Assembly: GCA_002423705.1 (NCBI GenBank)
Contig: DINW01000017.1
Location: 57,022-80,178, forward strand
From: Clostridium sp. UBA5530
Lineage (GTDB): Bacteria > Bacillota > Clostridia > Clostridiales > Clostridiaceae
Direction: 5' to 3'
Length of the DNA stretch: 23,157 nucleotides
The notes beneath the pieces are model-generated. The model did no database searches. It was not told the DNA's origin and saw only the letters and a list, made by a program, of their open reading frames with translations. Numbering within the stretch: the stretch's first letter is position 1; each line of letters starts with the position of its first letter. A program made the translations under genes and the position numbers. Of the stretch, positions 1-8,153 are shown one piece after another.

Positions 1-2158
1 TTCTTTTAACTGTATCTACAATACGCTCTATGGGTACATCCTTTCCTAAATCTATTATATCGAATCCATAGTTTTCCAAAAGAATCTTCACTATATTTTT
101 ACCTATATCGTGAATGTCACCTTTAACCGTAGCTAAAACTATGGTACCTTTAGATATAGCTACTTCATCATCCTTTTTCAATGTCTCCTTTATCAATTCA
201 AAAGCTACTTTAACAGTCTCTGCTGATTGTATAAGTTGAGGTAAAAATTTTTCTCCTTTTTCATAACTTTCCCCAGCATAATCTAATGCAGGAATTATAT
301 CTTCATTAACTATGTTAAGAGGTTTTTTTTCTTTTAACAAGTCTAAAGTAGCCTCTTTAGCTTCACCTTTTAGTCCATTTATAATAATTTTAAATAAAGT
401 TTCTTTTTTTGTTTTTATAGTGTGCTTATTGTTTTCATTTTTTTCTACTCCATAATAAGATAGATATTTCTTTGAATCTAAATCCTCTCCTGAAAGAACT
501 CTATAAGCCCTTATAATATCCATAGTATCATCATCTAGAGGATTAATTATAGGAAGAGTTAATCCCGCCATAAGACTAGCACCTAAAAAGGTTTTATTTA
601 ACAAGGTTCTATTAGGCATTCCAAAAGATACATTAGATACCCCTAGAACAGTATTAACCTTTAATTTTTCTCTTACCAAGGTTACTGCCTTTAAGGTTTC
701 CATCACATCTTTTTGCTGAGCCGCCGCAGTTAATGTTAAACAATCTATGTAGACATCTTCTTTTTCTATACCATGGTCCTCAGCCCTTCTCAGTATCTTT
801 TCAGCAATAGACAATCTTTCCTCTGCTGTTTTAGGAATACCTTTTTCATCTAATGTCAATCCAATAACAGCAGCTCCATATTTTTTTACCATAGGAAGAA
901 TTGCATCTAAAACCTTATTATCACCATTTACAGAATTTACAATGGCTTTACCATTATAAACCCTTAAAGCACCTTCAATAACATAGGCCTTATTAGAATC
1001 TATCTGAAGGGGCACATCTGATATACTTTGAATTTCTTTTACAACCTTTGTCATCATCTTTTTTTCATCAATATCAGGTAACCCCACATTTATATCTAAA
1101 ATATTAGCTCCAGCTTCTACCTGTAAAATAGCTTCCTTTAACACATAATCTATATTATTTTTTATTAATGCTTCCTTAAAGAGCCTCTTTCCTGTGGGAT
1201 TAATTCTTTCTCCTATAATTTTAACTTTATCTATAATTATAGTATTGGTAGCCGTAGAAACTATAGATTTCTTTTCAATGTTTACTTTAACTGGTTTTTT
1301 ACCTTTTAATTTATTATATAGGCTTTTTATATGAGTATCATTTGTTCCACAACACCCTCCCACAATATTTACTCCAGCTTCTATAAATTTAATTCCATAC
1401 TGAGCAAACTCTTCTGGAGTTAGAGGAAATGAAGTAATATTATCTATAACCTTTGGCAACCCTCCGTTAGGTTGAACCATCACAGGCACCTTTGAATATT
1501 TTATCACTTCTTTTATCATGGGAAGTATAGCCTCAGGTCCTAAGGAACAATTGATTCCTAAAGCATCTACCCCAAGTCCTTGAAGTACTGTTGTCATAGC
1601 TAAAGGTGTACATCCTGTAAAGGTTCTTTTATCTTCTTCAAAGGTCATAGTGCAAAATACTGGTATATTACTGTTCTCCTTAGCAGCTAAAACTGCGGCC
1701 TTAGCCTCATATAAATCTGTCATGGTTTCTATTAAAATTATATCTACTCCATTTTGATTTCCTATATCTACTTGTCTCTTAAAAATCTCATAAGCTCTTT
1801 CAAAGTTAAGTGTTCCCATGGGTTCAAGAAGCTGTCCTATTGGTCCTATATCTAAAGCTATAAAGGTACCCTTGCCCTTGGAGGCTCTTTTAGCTATGTC
1901 TATAGCCTTGGTAATTATTTCTTCAGGTTCATATCCGCTATGATCTAATTTTATTTCATTAGCACCAAAGGTATTTGTAGTTATAACCTTTGCTCCAGCA
2001 TCAATATACGCTTTATGTATGCTTAATATAATATCCTCATGGGTTATATTCATAACTTCTGGTAACTCTCCAGGTTTTATTCCTTTCCTTTGAATCATGG
2101 TACCCATTGCTCCATCTAAGATTAGAATATTGTTTTTAATATACTCCCTAATCTCCAT
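1..2158 (-). CDS. metH: B12-dependent methionine synthase, 5' part (C-terminus beyond left edge)
   Basis: Transfers the methyl group of methyltetrahydrofolate through cobalamin to homocysteine, giving methionine; cytosolic. My own translation gives 719 residues with no stop before the edge. The homocysteine-binding barrel spans about residues 1-285, with zinc ligands C204 (GINCS) and C269-C270 (GGCCGT). The pterin-binding barrel spans about 310-570 (KIIGERINPTG, then LQIDSN near 384-389). The B12 cap lies at about 585-665, and the cobalamin-binding start DIHDIG is at 681-686, with H683 the expected lower cobalt ligand. The ATG lies inside the 3' end of the upstream activation-subunit gene (11 bp overlap), which implies translational coupling. 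That separate subunit suggests this MetH lacks the C-terminal activation domain of the E. coli enzyme, but the window ends too early to see it. The domain order and metal ligands make the identity secure. Confidence 0.97.
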   Translation of the reverse strand, partial: MEIREYIKNNILILDGAMGTMIQRKGIKPGELPEVMNITHEDIILSIHKAYIDAGAKVITTNTFGANEIKLDHSGYEPEEIITKAIDIAKRASKGKGTFIALDIGPIGQLLEPMGTLNFERAYEIFKRQVDIGNQNGVDIILIETMTDLYEAKAAVLAAKENSNIPVFCTMTFEEDKRTFTGCTPLAMTTVLQGLGVDALGINCSLGPEAILPMIKEVIKYSKVPVMVQPNGGLPKVIDNITSFPLTPEEFAQYGIKFIEAGVNIVGGCCGTNDTHIKSLYNKLKGKKPVKVNIEKKSIVSTATNTIIIDKVKIIGERINPTGKRLFKEALIKNNIDYVLKEAILQVEAGANILDINVGLPDIDEKKMMTKVVKEIQSISDVPLQIDSNKAYVIEGALRVYNGKAIVNSVNGDNKVLDAILPMVKKYGAAVIGLTLDEKGIPKTAEERLSIAEKILRRAEDHGIEKEDVYIDCLTLTAAAQQKDVMETLKAVTLVREKLKVNTVLGVSNVSFGMPNRTLLNKTFLGASLMAGLTLPIINPLDDDTMDIIRAYRVLSGEDLDSKKYLSYYGVEKNENNKHTIKTKKETLFKIIINGLKGEAKEATLDLLKEKKPLNIVNEDIIPALDYAGESYEKGEKFLPQLIQSAETVKVAFELIKETLKKDDEVAISKGTIVLATVKGDIHDIGKNIVKILLENYGFDIIDLGKDVPIERIVDTVKR

Positions 2159-2843
2159 ATTGATATCTTTCCCTTCTATATTCACAGCTTTGCCTATTTT
2201 CACATTGGCTACAAGCATTATCTTTTTTCTTAACTTCCTTAGGTATTACACCAATTATAGCTGTTATAGATTTTCTAGGTAGCAGTAAGCCTTCACTATT
2301 AGTAGTTACACCAATGATTTTTGTAGCATCTATGGATTCTAAAAAATCCTTTTGTATATCAATAGATAAATCCCCATATCCTGGACTATATCTAGTTGTT
2401 ATGGTTTTTCCTATAACTTTTTCATGATTTTTTATGGTTTCTGATGCATAATTACATAGGCTTTCTATGGCCACTGTGCCACAAGCATCTAGTATTATTG
2501 CTTTAGTTAGGTTAATTTTTTCATAATATCTGATTCTTCTATCTATGTCACATCCAATGGTTCCACATAATAAAAAACAGCCATTGCTATTGCATAGATG
2601 TTGGGAAATATCTTTCCCTCGTAAAATCAAAGGAACTTTCCCTAATAATATACATCCTTTTTCACGGTATACTTGGAAATATCTATATGTATAATTAGAC
2701 CTTAAGATTTCCTCAGCTTCCCCTATGGTTTCATATAGTAGCTCTTCTAATTCTAAGGAAATCTTTTGACCTTTATATCCTAAATATCTCAAAACTTCTT
2801 TTTCATCAATAAAAATCTTTTTCTTATTTATCTCCATAGCCAT
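2148..2843 (-). CDS. Methionine synthase reactivation (activation-domain) subunit
   Basis: A 231-residue protein resembling the free-standing form of the MetH C-terminal activation domain, as in Thermotoga maritima TM0269. In E. coli MetH this domain binds S-adenosylmethionine and supports reductive methylation of oxidised cobalamin. The signature stretch TTRYSPGYGDLSI sits at about residues 148-160 (RxxPGYG is the SAM-binding motif of the family). It is followed by a segment with TTNSEGLLLPRKSITAIIGV, then a cysteine cluster CSQCENRQSC near residues 212-221, as in clostridial members. The ATG has a weak AAAAGGG ribosome site. The stop lies inside metH (11 bp overlap), so the two proteins are probably made together. 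A -10-like TATAAT (plus positions 2881-2886) lies about 40 bp upstream, with no good -35. Assignment rests on motif and position. Confidence 0.9.
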   Translation of the reverse strand: MAMEINKKKIFIDEKEVLRYLGYKGQKISLELEELLYETIGEAEEILRSNYTYRYFQVYREKGCILLGKVPLILRGKDISQHLCNSNGCFLLCGTIGCDIDRRIRYYEKINLTKAIILDACGTVAIESLCNYASETIKNHEKVIGKTITTRYSPGYGDLSIDIQKDFLESIDATKIIGVTTNSEGLLLPRKSITAIIGVIPKEVKKKDNACSQCENRQSCEYRRERYQYGD

Positions 2844-2880
2844 TGATATTAAAACCCTTTTCCAATAAATTTATCATTTA

Positions 2881-2904
2881 ATTATATCATTAATAGGTTA
2901 CCAC
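2881..2904 (-). promoter_or_regulatory. Possible promoter of the activation subunit-metH operon
   Basis: On the minus strand a perfect TATAAT (plus 2881-2886) lies about 40 bp upstream of the activation-subunit start, but only a poor -35 (ATGCAA or TGCAAG) lies 17-18 bp further up. The 135-bp gap shows no cobalamin or S-box riboswitch signature. Such a perfect -10 can arise by chance in DNA this AT-rich. Confidence 0.35.
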
Positions 2905-2931
2905 TTGCATATTAAAATAATTATTAATATT

Positions 2932-2964
2932 AAAAAGGATTTCTGATATAGAGAAATCCTTTTT
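2932..2964 (-). terminator. Rho-independent terminator after cheV
   Basis: A perfect 13-bp inverted repeat (AAAAAGGATTTCT at 2932-2944, AGAAATCCTTTTT at 2952-2964) with a 7-nt loop lies 14 bp past the cheV stop. The T-run forms part of the 3' arm on the minus strand. On the plus strand it would also end in TTTTT, so it could act in both directions. Confidence 0.85.
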
Positions 2965-2978
2965 ACTCATTAATATAT

Positions 2979-3878
2979 TTAGTTATATAAATATTTATCC
3001 ATTACTGAGATTAACCTCTCAATTTCAGGCTTACTAAGTTGTGCATCAGCTCCAACGGATATCCCTTTGTGCTTTAAGTCCTCTGTAATCAAAGAAGAAA
3101 AAATTATAACTGGAAGTTTGTTTAGCATAGGGTGTTCTTTTATCTTCCTTGTTAAAGTATGTCCATCCATTCGTGGCATTTCTATGTCTGTTATAAGAAG
3201 TTGAACATCTTCTGTAAAATTTTCATTTTTATTTTCAATCAAATCATTTAAGTAATCCCAAACTTCTTGTCCATCATCAAAGAATATAAGGCTCTTAAAT
3301 CCAGCCTTTATAAGAGTATCTCTCAAAAGCTTTCTTATAAGGGCAGAATCATCAGCTAATATTACTTTTATATGTGATCTGTCTTTATACTCTATATTGT
3401 CTATTCTATTTTCATTAATTCCTGTATTTGGGCTTATATCTGTTACTATCTTTTCAAAATCTAAAAGGAATATAACCTTTTCATCTAAAACTATATTTCC
3501 TATAACTAAGGAGTTAGCCGTTATATCATCAGGCTTTCTTATTTCACTCCAACCTATTCTATGTACTGCCAATATATCATCTATAATAAAAGCTACTTTA
3601 ATCTTATTAAATTCACATATTATAGCCTTAGTTTTAGCACATATATTAGTTTTAGTACCTTCTATTACATAATTTAGGTCTATTACTGTTATGATTTCAT
3701 TTCTTGAAAGCATAACTCCACTTATAGCTGGATGACATTGTGGCAAAGCTGTTACATTTTCTAATCCAATTACTTCTTTCACTTTTATTACATTTATAGC
3801 GTAGTTTTTATTGTTTACCAAAAACTCTAAGACTTCAACTTCTCCAGTACCCGATTCTAGCAGTATGTTATTTGCCAT
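2979..3878 (-). CDS. cheV: Chemotaxis coupling protein CheV (CheW domain + receiver)
   Basis: A 299-residue adaptor between methyl-accepting receptors and the CheA kinase, with a phosphorylatable receiver used in adaptation. The CheW-like domain covers about residues 12-150 (EVLEFLVNNKNYAI, then the KVKEVIG and VIDLNYV strands). The receiver covers about 170-298: acidic pair D176-D177, phosphoacceptor D231 in LLITDIEMPRMDG, S261 in the Thr/Ser position and K283 in LSKPE. All five key positions are present, so phosphorylation is expected. Length matches the family (about 300). The ATG follows a G-rich site (GGGGGTG). It is a single-gene unit between two hairpin terminators, with no other chemotaxis or flagellar gene in view. 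A possible sigma-D type promoter lies upstream. Confidence 0.95.
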   Translation of the reverse strand: MANNILLESGTGEVEVLEFLVNNKNYAINVIKVKEVIGLENVTALPQCHPAISGVMLSRNEIITVIDLNYVIEGTKTNICAKTKAIICEFNKIKVAFIIDDILAVHRIGWSEIRKPDDITANSLVIGNIVLDEKVIFLLDFEKIVTDISPNTGINENRIDNIEYKDRSHIKVILADDSALIRKLLRDTLIKAGFKSLIFFDDGQEVWDYLNDLIENKNENFTEDVQLLITDIEMPRMDGHTLTRKIKEHPMLNKLPVIIFSSLITEDLKHKGISVGADAQLSKPEIERLISVMDKYLYN

Positions 3879-3909
3879 TAGTTTGCACCCCCATTAATTT
3901 TTATTAATT

Positions 3910-3935
3910 TTATCGTACTTATATTCAATAACTTA
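3910..3935 (-). promoter_or_regulatory. Candidate sigma-D (flagellar) promoter of cheV
   Basis: On the minus strand TAAG (plus 3932-3935), a 14-nt spacer and TACGATAA (plus 3910-3917) lie 32 bp upstream of the cheV start. The consensus for Firmicute motility sigma factors is TAAA-N14-16-GCCGATAA, so 3 of 4 and 6 of 8 positions match. I saw no better sigma-A promoter in this gap. It remains a weak match in AT-rich DNA. Confidence 0.35.
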
Positions 3936-3981
3936 ATCCACTTATTTCTATATTACAATAATATGAATGTTTTATCAAATA

Positions 3982-4020
3982 AACTAAAAATGTACCCTAT
4001 TATAGAATACATTTTTAGTT
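3982..4020 (-). terminator. Probable terminator after the ABC permease gene
   Basis: A perfect 13-bp inverted repeat (AACTAAAAATGTA at 3982-3994, TACATTTTTAGTT at 4008-4020) with a 13-nt loop lies 22 bp past the permease stop. The stem is AT-rich and the following U-tract is interrupted, so strength is uncertain. Confidence 0.6.
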
Positions 4021-4041
4021 GAATTTCATAAAAAAATTATT

Positions 4042-7000
4042 TTAATCTACTGATTTTAATGATTCTACCATTTTAATAGCTCTTAACTTATAGTACATAG
4101 TAAAGTTTACTAAGACAGAAAAAGCTATTGTCAAAAGTGAAGAATAAATATAACTAAATCCATTTATAGTTCTTCCAAACATTATATTATCCAGTTCTGC
4201 TGTAGCCATTATAAATTGATGAAGGAATATTCCTAAAATCAATCCTGCTATCATTCCTATTACTGTCAAAATTATATTTTCTCTATAAACATAGGCTGAA
4301 ACCTCGTTATCGTAAAATCCAAGGACTTTTATAGTAGCAATTTCTCTAAGTCTTTCACTAATATTGACATTAGTAAGATTGTAAAGAACTACAAAGGCCA
4401 AAGCTCCTGCAGAGATTATCATAACAAGGACCACGTATCCTAGACTTTTTATGGTGTCTCTATAGGTATTTTTTAGTCCAGAGTTAAAGTATACAGAGGT
4501 TACTCCTTTCTTTTTTAATAACTCCTTAGAAAGATCATTCTCCTCATCTTTCGATGTGTCCTTTATTTTTCCTATTAGCTCATTTCCTTTAAAATCCCTT
4601 CCATAAAACTTTTCATAGGTATCTTTAGTCATATATAAATAGTGAGATACATAATTTTCTGATATTGCTGCTATCTTTGCATTAACCTGCTTTTCATTTT
4701 CATCCTTGAAAGTTATGGTATCTCCCTTTTTTACATTTAGCTGCTTTGATACCTTTTCTGTAAGTACTACTTCATCTTCCTCCATCCTTATGTGCTTTTT
4801 ATTAATCCTATTTCTTAACAGATTAAATTCCTGAAATTTATCTTTATCATCAGGCACCATAAGAGTAACTTCCTTAGTAATGCCATTAGCTGTCACATCT
4901 ATATTTTTGGTTTTTAAAGTCATATACCGCTGTATTCTATCTTCCTTTTTTATATAATCATAAAAATCATTTTCTTCTTGGGTTTTAATATTTGAATCTA
5001 ATGATACATTCATATCGTATTGTATAAGCTCACCATATTGTATATCCACTATAGCTCTTATAGAATCCCTTATTCCAAACCCTGCCAGTAGAAGAGCTGT
5101 ACACCCTGCCACCCCTAAAGTAGTCATTAAAAATCTCTTTTTGTATCTGAAGATATTCCTTGCAGTGACTTTGCTAGTAAAATTCATCCCTTTCCATAAA
5201 AAGGTTAATCTTTCCAAAAGTATCTTTTTTCCTAATTTAGGAGCTTTAGGCCTCATAAGCAAAGCTGGAGTTTCCTTTAATTCATTATAACAAGCTAAAA
5301 GAGCTGCCAAAGTAGTTGTCAATACAGCAGCAGAAGTTGCTAAAAGGGCATAATAAGTGTTAAAGGTTAATACCACTGGTGGCAATGAGAACATTATTCC
5401 ATATGCATCAAAAATAACTGTTGGAAATAATGTAAATCCTATAGCCAAACCTACTATGCTTCCTCCTAAACTAGCAAGTGCTGCATACATTATATACTTA
5501 GATGCTATAACCTTTTTGTTGTATCCTAAAGCCTTTAAGGTTCCTATATCTATCCTTTGCTCATCCACCATTCTTGTCATTGTTGTAAGGCAAACCAATG
5601 CTGCTACTAGAAAGAAAAACAAAGGAAATACTTGAGCAATAGCATCTACCCTTTCTGCTGATTGCTTGTATTCAACGTAGCTATAATTGGTGTTTCTATC
5701 CAAAACATACCATTTAGGTTCTTTTATGCTATTTATCTTATCTTCAGCATCCAATATTTTGTTTTCAGCATCTTTAAGTTTATTTTCTACTTCTACTTTA
5801 TTTTTTTCATATTCTTCTTTTCCCTTAGCTAGCTCTAATCTGCCACTAGCTAACTCTGCTTTAGCCTTTTCAATTTCATTTTTCCCTTGAATTTTTCCTT
5901 GGTCTAAATTTGCTTTTTCCCTGCTTAGTGTGGCTTTAGATACCTCTAATTGTTTTTTTGCCTCCCTTAGCTGGTTCTCCCCATCCACTAACTGCATTTC
6001 TTTTTCTGCAATTTCTTTTTTATTTACATCTACCTGGCTCTTTGCCATATTCAATGCTATCTCTCTTGCTACTATATACTTTTGTAGCTCTAATCGCTTT
6101 TCTTCCGATAAATCATCAGACTCCAACTGCTTTTTAAGTTTTGCTATTTCTTCTTCTTCCTTTGCAATACCTTGTTCTGCTGCAGCTATCCCTGCTTTTG
6201 CTACGGCAAGTTGCTTTTCTGCAGACCCCTTAGTATTTTGAAAAGTTTTATATTGTTTTTCATATTCCTCTTCCCCTGTTTTTAGTTTTTCTTCCCCTTG
6301 CTGAAGCTTCTTTTCTCCTTCAGCTATGGTAGTATTAAATTGGGTTTCCTTGTTTTTAAGCTGAATTTCTCCAGACTTTAAACGCTCTTCACTTTCATCT
6401 ATCCTATTTGAAGCTTTTCTTAGTTCCTCATTAGCTTTAACTTTACCCTCTTCGTACTCCCTTTTACTGTCCTGTAATTTCTCTTTAGATTCTTTCACTA
6501 TATCATTATACCTTAAGGTTGCCCTTTCTTCTCCTAATACCTCCATATCATTTGATAATCCATCAACAACATTTTCATAATCTTTGCTATATGATGACAA
6601 TTCCTTAGCACCCTTTGCGGTAAGAAATACTTCTGTATACGCAGGAAGAGTAAAATCACTTTCTGGGATAAGTATGTAGCTACTTACCTTTCCCCCTCCA
6701 ATTGAGCTGCTTCCTTTTTCGTAAGATAAGTAATAAGGAGTTTCAACTATTCCAACTATTTCAAATTCATCATGTTTAAGACTTTCCTTTACATCTTTAT
6801 CTGTACCTGAAGATATCTTAATTTTATCACCAATGCCTATACCTAAAGATTCAAATTTTCCTTTTTCTATTACGCACTGACCTGAACTTTTAGGTAGTTG
6901 CCCTTCTATGAGCCTAGGCCTATTCATATAGCTTTCATCTTCCCTAGACTTTTCTAAAGGCAATCCATGAACCTTTAATACTCTTTGGGTTTCTTCAGTG

Positions 7001-7287
7001 ACCATTAATACATCCATTGAATAAGCTGCCATTACTGCCTTCACGTTAGAATTTGTCTTTATACTTTCCACATCTTTATCATCGAAACCTAAGGTAGATA
7101 CTAGTCTAATATCCATAAAGTTATAATCATCATAATATTTATCTGCTGTTATCTTCATATCTGGCGGTGCTGCCTTTATACCTGCAAAAAAGGAAACACC
7201 CAATGCTACTATAGCAAAAATAGATAAAAATCTTCCTAAGGACTTCTTTATTTCTCTAAATGTATTTTTCAATAAAGGATTTTTCAT
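4042..7287 (-). CDS. Large FtsX/MacB-type ABC permease with coiled-coil insertion
   Basis: A membrane subunit of an ABC system of about 1081 residues, much longer than ordinary FtsX or MacB permeases (300-650). It has two FtsX-type units. The first has one transmembrane helix near residues 19-40, an extracellular part, a Lys/Glu/Gln-rich coiled coil at about 262-525 (repeated units such as SGEIQLKNKE, EGEKKLQQGEEKLKTGEEE and SGRLELAKGKEEYEK), then three helices from about residue 553. The second unit has a helix (TTLGVAGCTALLLAGFGI), an extracellular domain, and three C-terminal helices. I chose the ATG at 7285-7287, one base after the ATPase stop and preceded by GGAAAGG. An in-frame ATG at 7326 would overlap the ATPase by 38 bp and has no ribosome site. 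The substrate is unknown: MacB-like systems use force transmission rather than channel transport. No lipoprotein or two-component partner is next to it. Confidence 0.9.
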   Translation of the reverse strand: MKNPLLKNTFREIKKSLGRFLSIFAIVALGVSFFAGIKAAPPDMKITADKYYDDYNFMDIRLVSTLGFDDKDVESIKTNSNVKAVMAAYSMDVLMVTEETQRVLKVHGLPLEKSREDESYMNRPRLIEGQLPKSSGQCVIEKGKFESLGIGIGDKIKISSGTDKDVKESLKHDEFEIVGIVETPYYLSYEKGSSSIGGGKVSSYILIPESDFTLPAYTEVFLTAKGAKELSSYSKDYENVVDGLSNDMEVLGEERATLRYNDIVKESKEKLQDSKREYEEGKVKANEELRKASNRIDESEERLKSGEIQLKNKETQFNTTIAEGEKKLQQGEEKLKTGEEEYEKQYKTFQNTKGSAEKQLAVAKAGIAAAEQGIAKEEEEIAKLKKQLESDDLSEEKRLELQKYIVAREIALNMAKSQVDVNKKEIAEKEMQLVDGENQLREAKKQLEVSKATLSREKANLDQGKIQGKNEIEKAKAELASGRLELAKGKEEYEKNKVEVENKLKDAENKILDAEDKINSIKEPKWYVLDRNTNYSYVEYKQSAERVDAIAQVFPLFFFLVAALVCLTTMTRMVDEQRIDIGTLKALGYNKKVIASKYIMYAALASLGGSIVGLAIGFTLFPTVIFDAYGIMFSLPPVVLTFNTYYALLATSAAVLTTTLAALLACYNELKETPALLMRPKAPKLGKKILLERLTFLWKGMNFTSKVTARNIFRYKKRFLMTTLGVAGCTALLLAGFGIRDSIRAIVDIQYGELIQYDMNVSLDSNIKTQEENDFYDYIKKEDRIQRYMTLKTKNIDVTANGITKEVTLMVPDDKDKFQEFNLLRNRINKKHIRMEEDEVVLTEKVSKQLNVKKGDTITFKDENEKQVNAKIAAISENYVSHYLYMTKDTYEKFYGRDFKGNELIGKIKDTSKDEENDLSKELLKKKGVTSVYFNSGLKNTYRDTIKSLGYVVLVMIISAGALAFVVLYNLTNVNISERLREIATIKVLGFYDNEVSAYVYRENIILTVIGMIAGLILGIFLHQFIMATAELDNIMFGRTINGFSYIYSSLLTIAFSVLVNFTMYYKLRAIKMVESLKSVD

Positions 7288-7288
7288 T

Positions 7289-7993
7289 CTACCATTCAAT
7301 CCTTTCCACAGGAGTTGGATTTTCATTTACAGTTATGCTATGAACTTTACCATTCTTAACCTTTATGACCTTATCTCCCATTGGAGTTAAGGCTAAATTA
7401 TGGGTTATAACTACTATAGTCATTGCCCTTGATCTACAGGTATCTTGTAGCAGTTTCAAAATTGCTTTTCCTGTATTGTAATCTAGTGCCCCTGTAGGTT
7501 CATCACAAAGAAGAAGTTTTGGATTTTTTGCTAAGGCTCTAGCTATAGCCACCCTCTGCTGTTCACCACCAGAAAGCTGAGCTGGAAAGTTAAACTTTCT
7601 ATGATCCAACCCTACTGCTTCTAAAGTTTCTTCTGGATCTAATGGATTTTCACATATCTGAGTTGCTAGTTCTACATTTTCTACAGCAGTAAGATTCTGA
7701 ACTAAATTGTAAAACTGAAATACAAAACCTATGTCATATCTTCTATAAGTAGTCAATTCTTTAGCATTATACTTACTTATTTCATTATTATCTACTAAAA
7801 TTTTACCACTAGTGGCACTGTCCATTCCTCCTAGAATATTTAAAATGGTGCTTTTCCCAGCTCCACTAGCTCCTGCTACTATAACAAATTCTCCTTTATC
7901 TATGGAAAAGTCCACCCCATCTAGAGCATTTATCTCTACTTCTCCCATTTTATAAATTTTCTTTACATCAACGAATTCTATATATTTGCTCAC
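7289..7993 (-). CDS. ABC transporter ATPase, LolD/MacB/FtsE family
   Basis: A 234-residue ATPase that powers the adjacent permease. Walker A is GASGAGKST (residues 41-49), the Q-loop glutamine is Q93, the signature LSGGEQQR starts at 140, Walker B LLLCDE ends at catalytic E165, and the switch histidine is H198. All are intact. The GEQQRVAIARAL and CDEPTGALD wording is typical of the MacB/LolD/BceA group. The start is GTG with a strong GGAGGAG site. The ATPase comes first and the permease ATG follows its stop by one base, so they form one operon. A promoter is not obvious: the weak candidate has TAAAAT at plus 8020-8025 with CTGTAA at 8043-8048 as its -35. Confidence 0.95.
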   Translation of the reverse strand: MSKYIEFVDVKKIYKMGEVEINALDGVDFSIDKGEFVIVAGASGAGKSTILNILGGMDSATSGKILVDNNEISKYNAKELTTYRRYDIGFVFQFYNLVQNLTAVENVELATQICENPLDPEETLEAVGLDHRKFNFPAQLSGGEQQRVAIARALAKNPKLLLCDEPTGALDYNTGKAILKLLQDTCRSRAMTIVVITHNLALTPMGDKVIKVKNGKVHSITVNENPTPVERIEW

Positions 7994-8042
7994 TAAAACT
8001 CCTCCATATACTAAATTAAATTTTAACCTGACAAAGAACTTC

Positions 8043-8066
8043 TTACAGCATGCTTATGTTCTGTAA
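8043..8066. repeat. Inverted repeat TTACAG-N12-CTGTAA upstream of the ABC operon
   Basis: A perfect 6-bp dyad with a 12-bp spacer (8043-8048 and 8061-8066) lies about 50 bp upstream of the ATPase start. On the minus strand the proximal arm CTGTAA is exactly 17 bp upstream of a TAAAAT -10-like element, so the dyad would cover the -35. It could be a regulator site, but a 6-bp dyad is also likely by chance. Confidence 0.3.
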
Positions 8067-8153
8067 TGCGCTAGCTTCTTCAAACTATAGATAGGTAATA
8101 CCCATTTAAGTTTAACTAATAAACTTTAAATGTATTTCATATTCCACATAAAT

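Noticed and set aside
2844..2978. Cobalamin or SAM riboswitch before the methionine synthase operon
   Set aside because: The gap is only 135 bp, mostly A/T plus the cheV terminator, with no B12-box or S-box-like conserved segments.
5687..6241. Plus-strand open frames across the permease coiled-coil region
   Set aside because: They are Ser/Phe/Ala-rich mirror frames of the Glu/Lys-rich coding strand, with no ribosome site of their own.
8005..8034. TTGTCA-N18-TATATG promoter of the ABC operon
   Set aside because: The -10 would overlap the ribosome binding site, giving a transcript that starts inside or after it.
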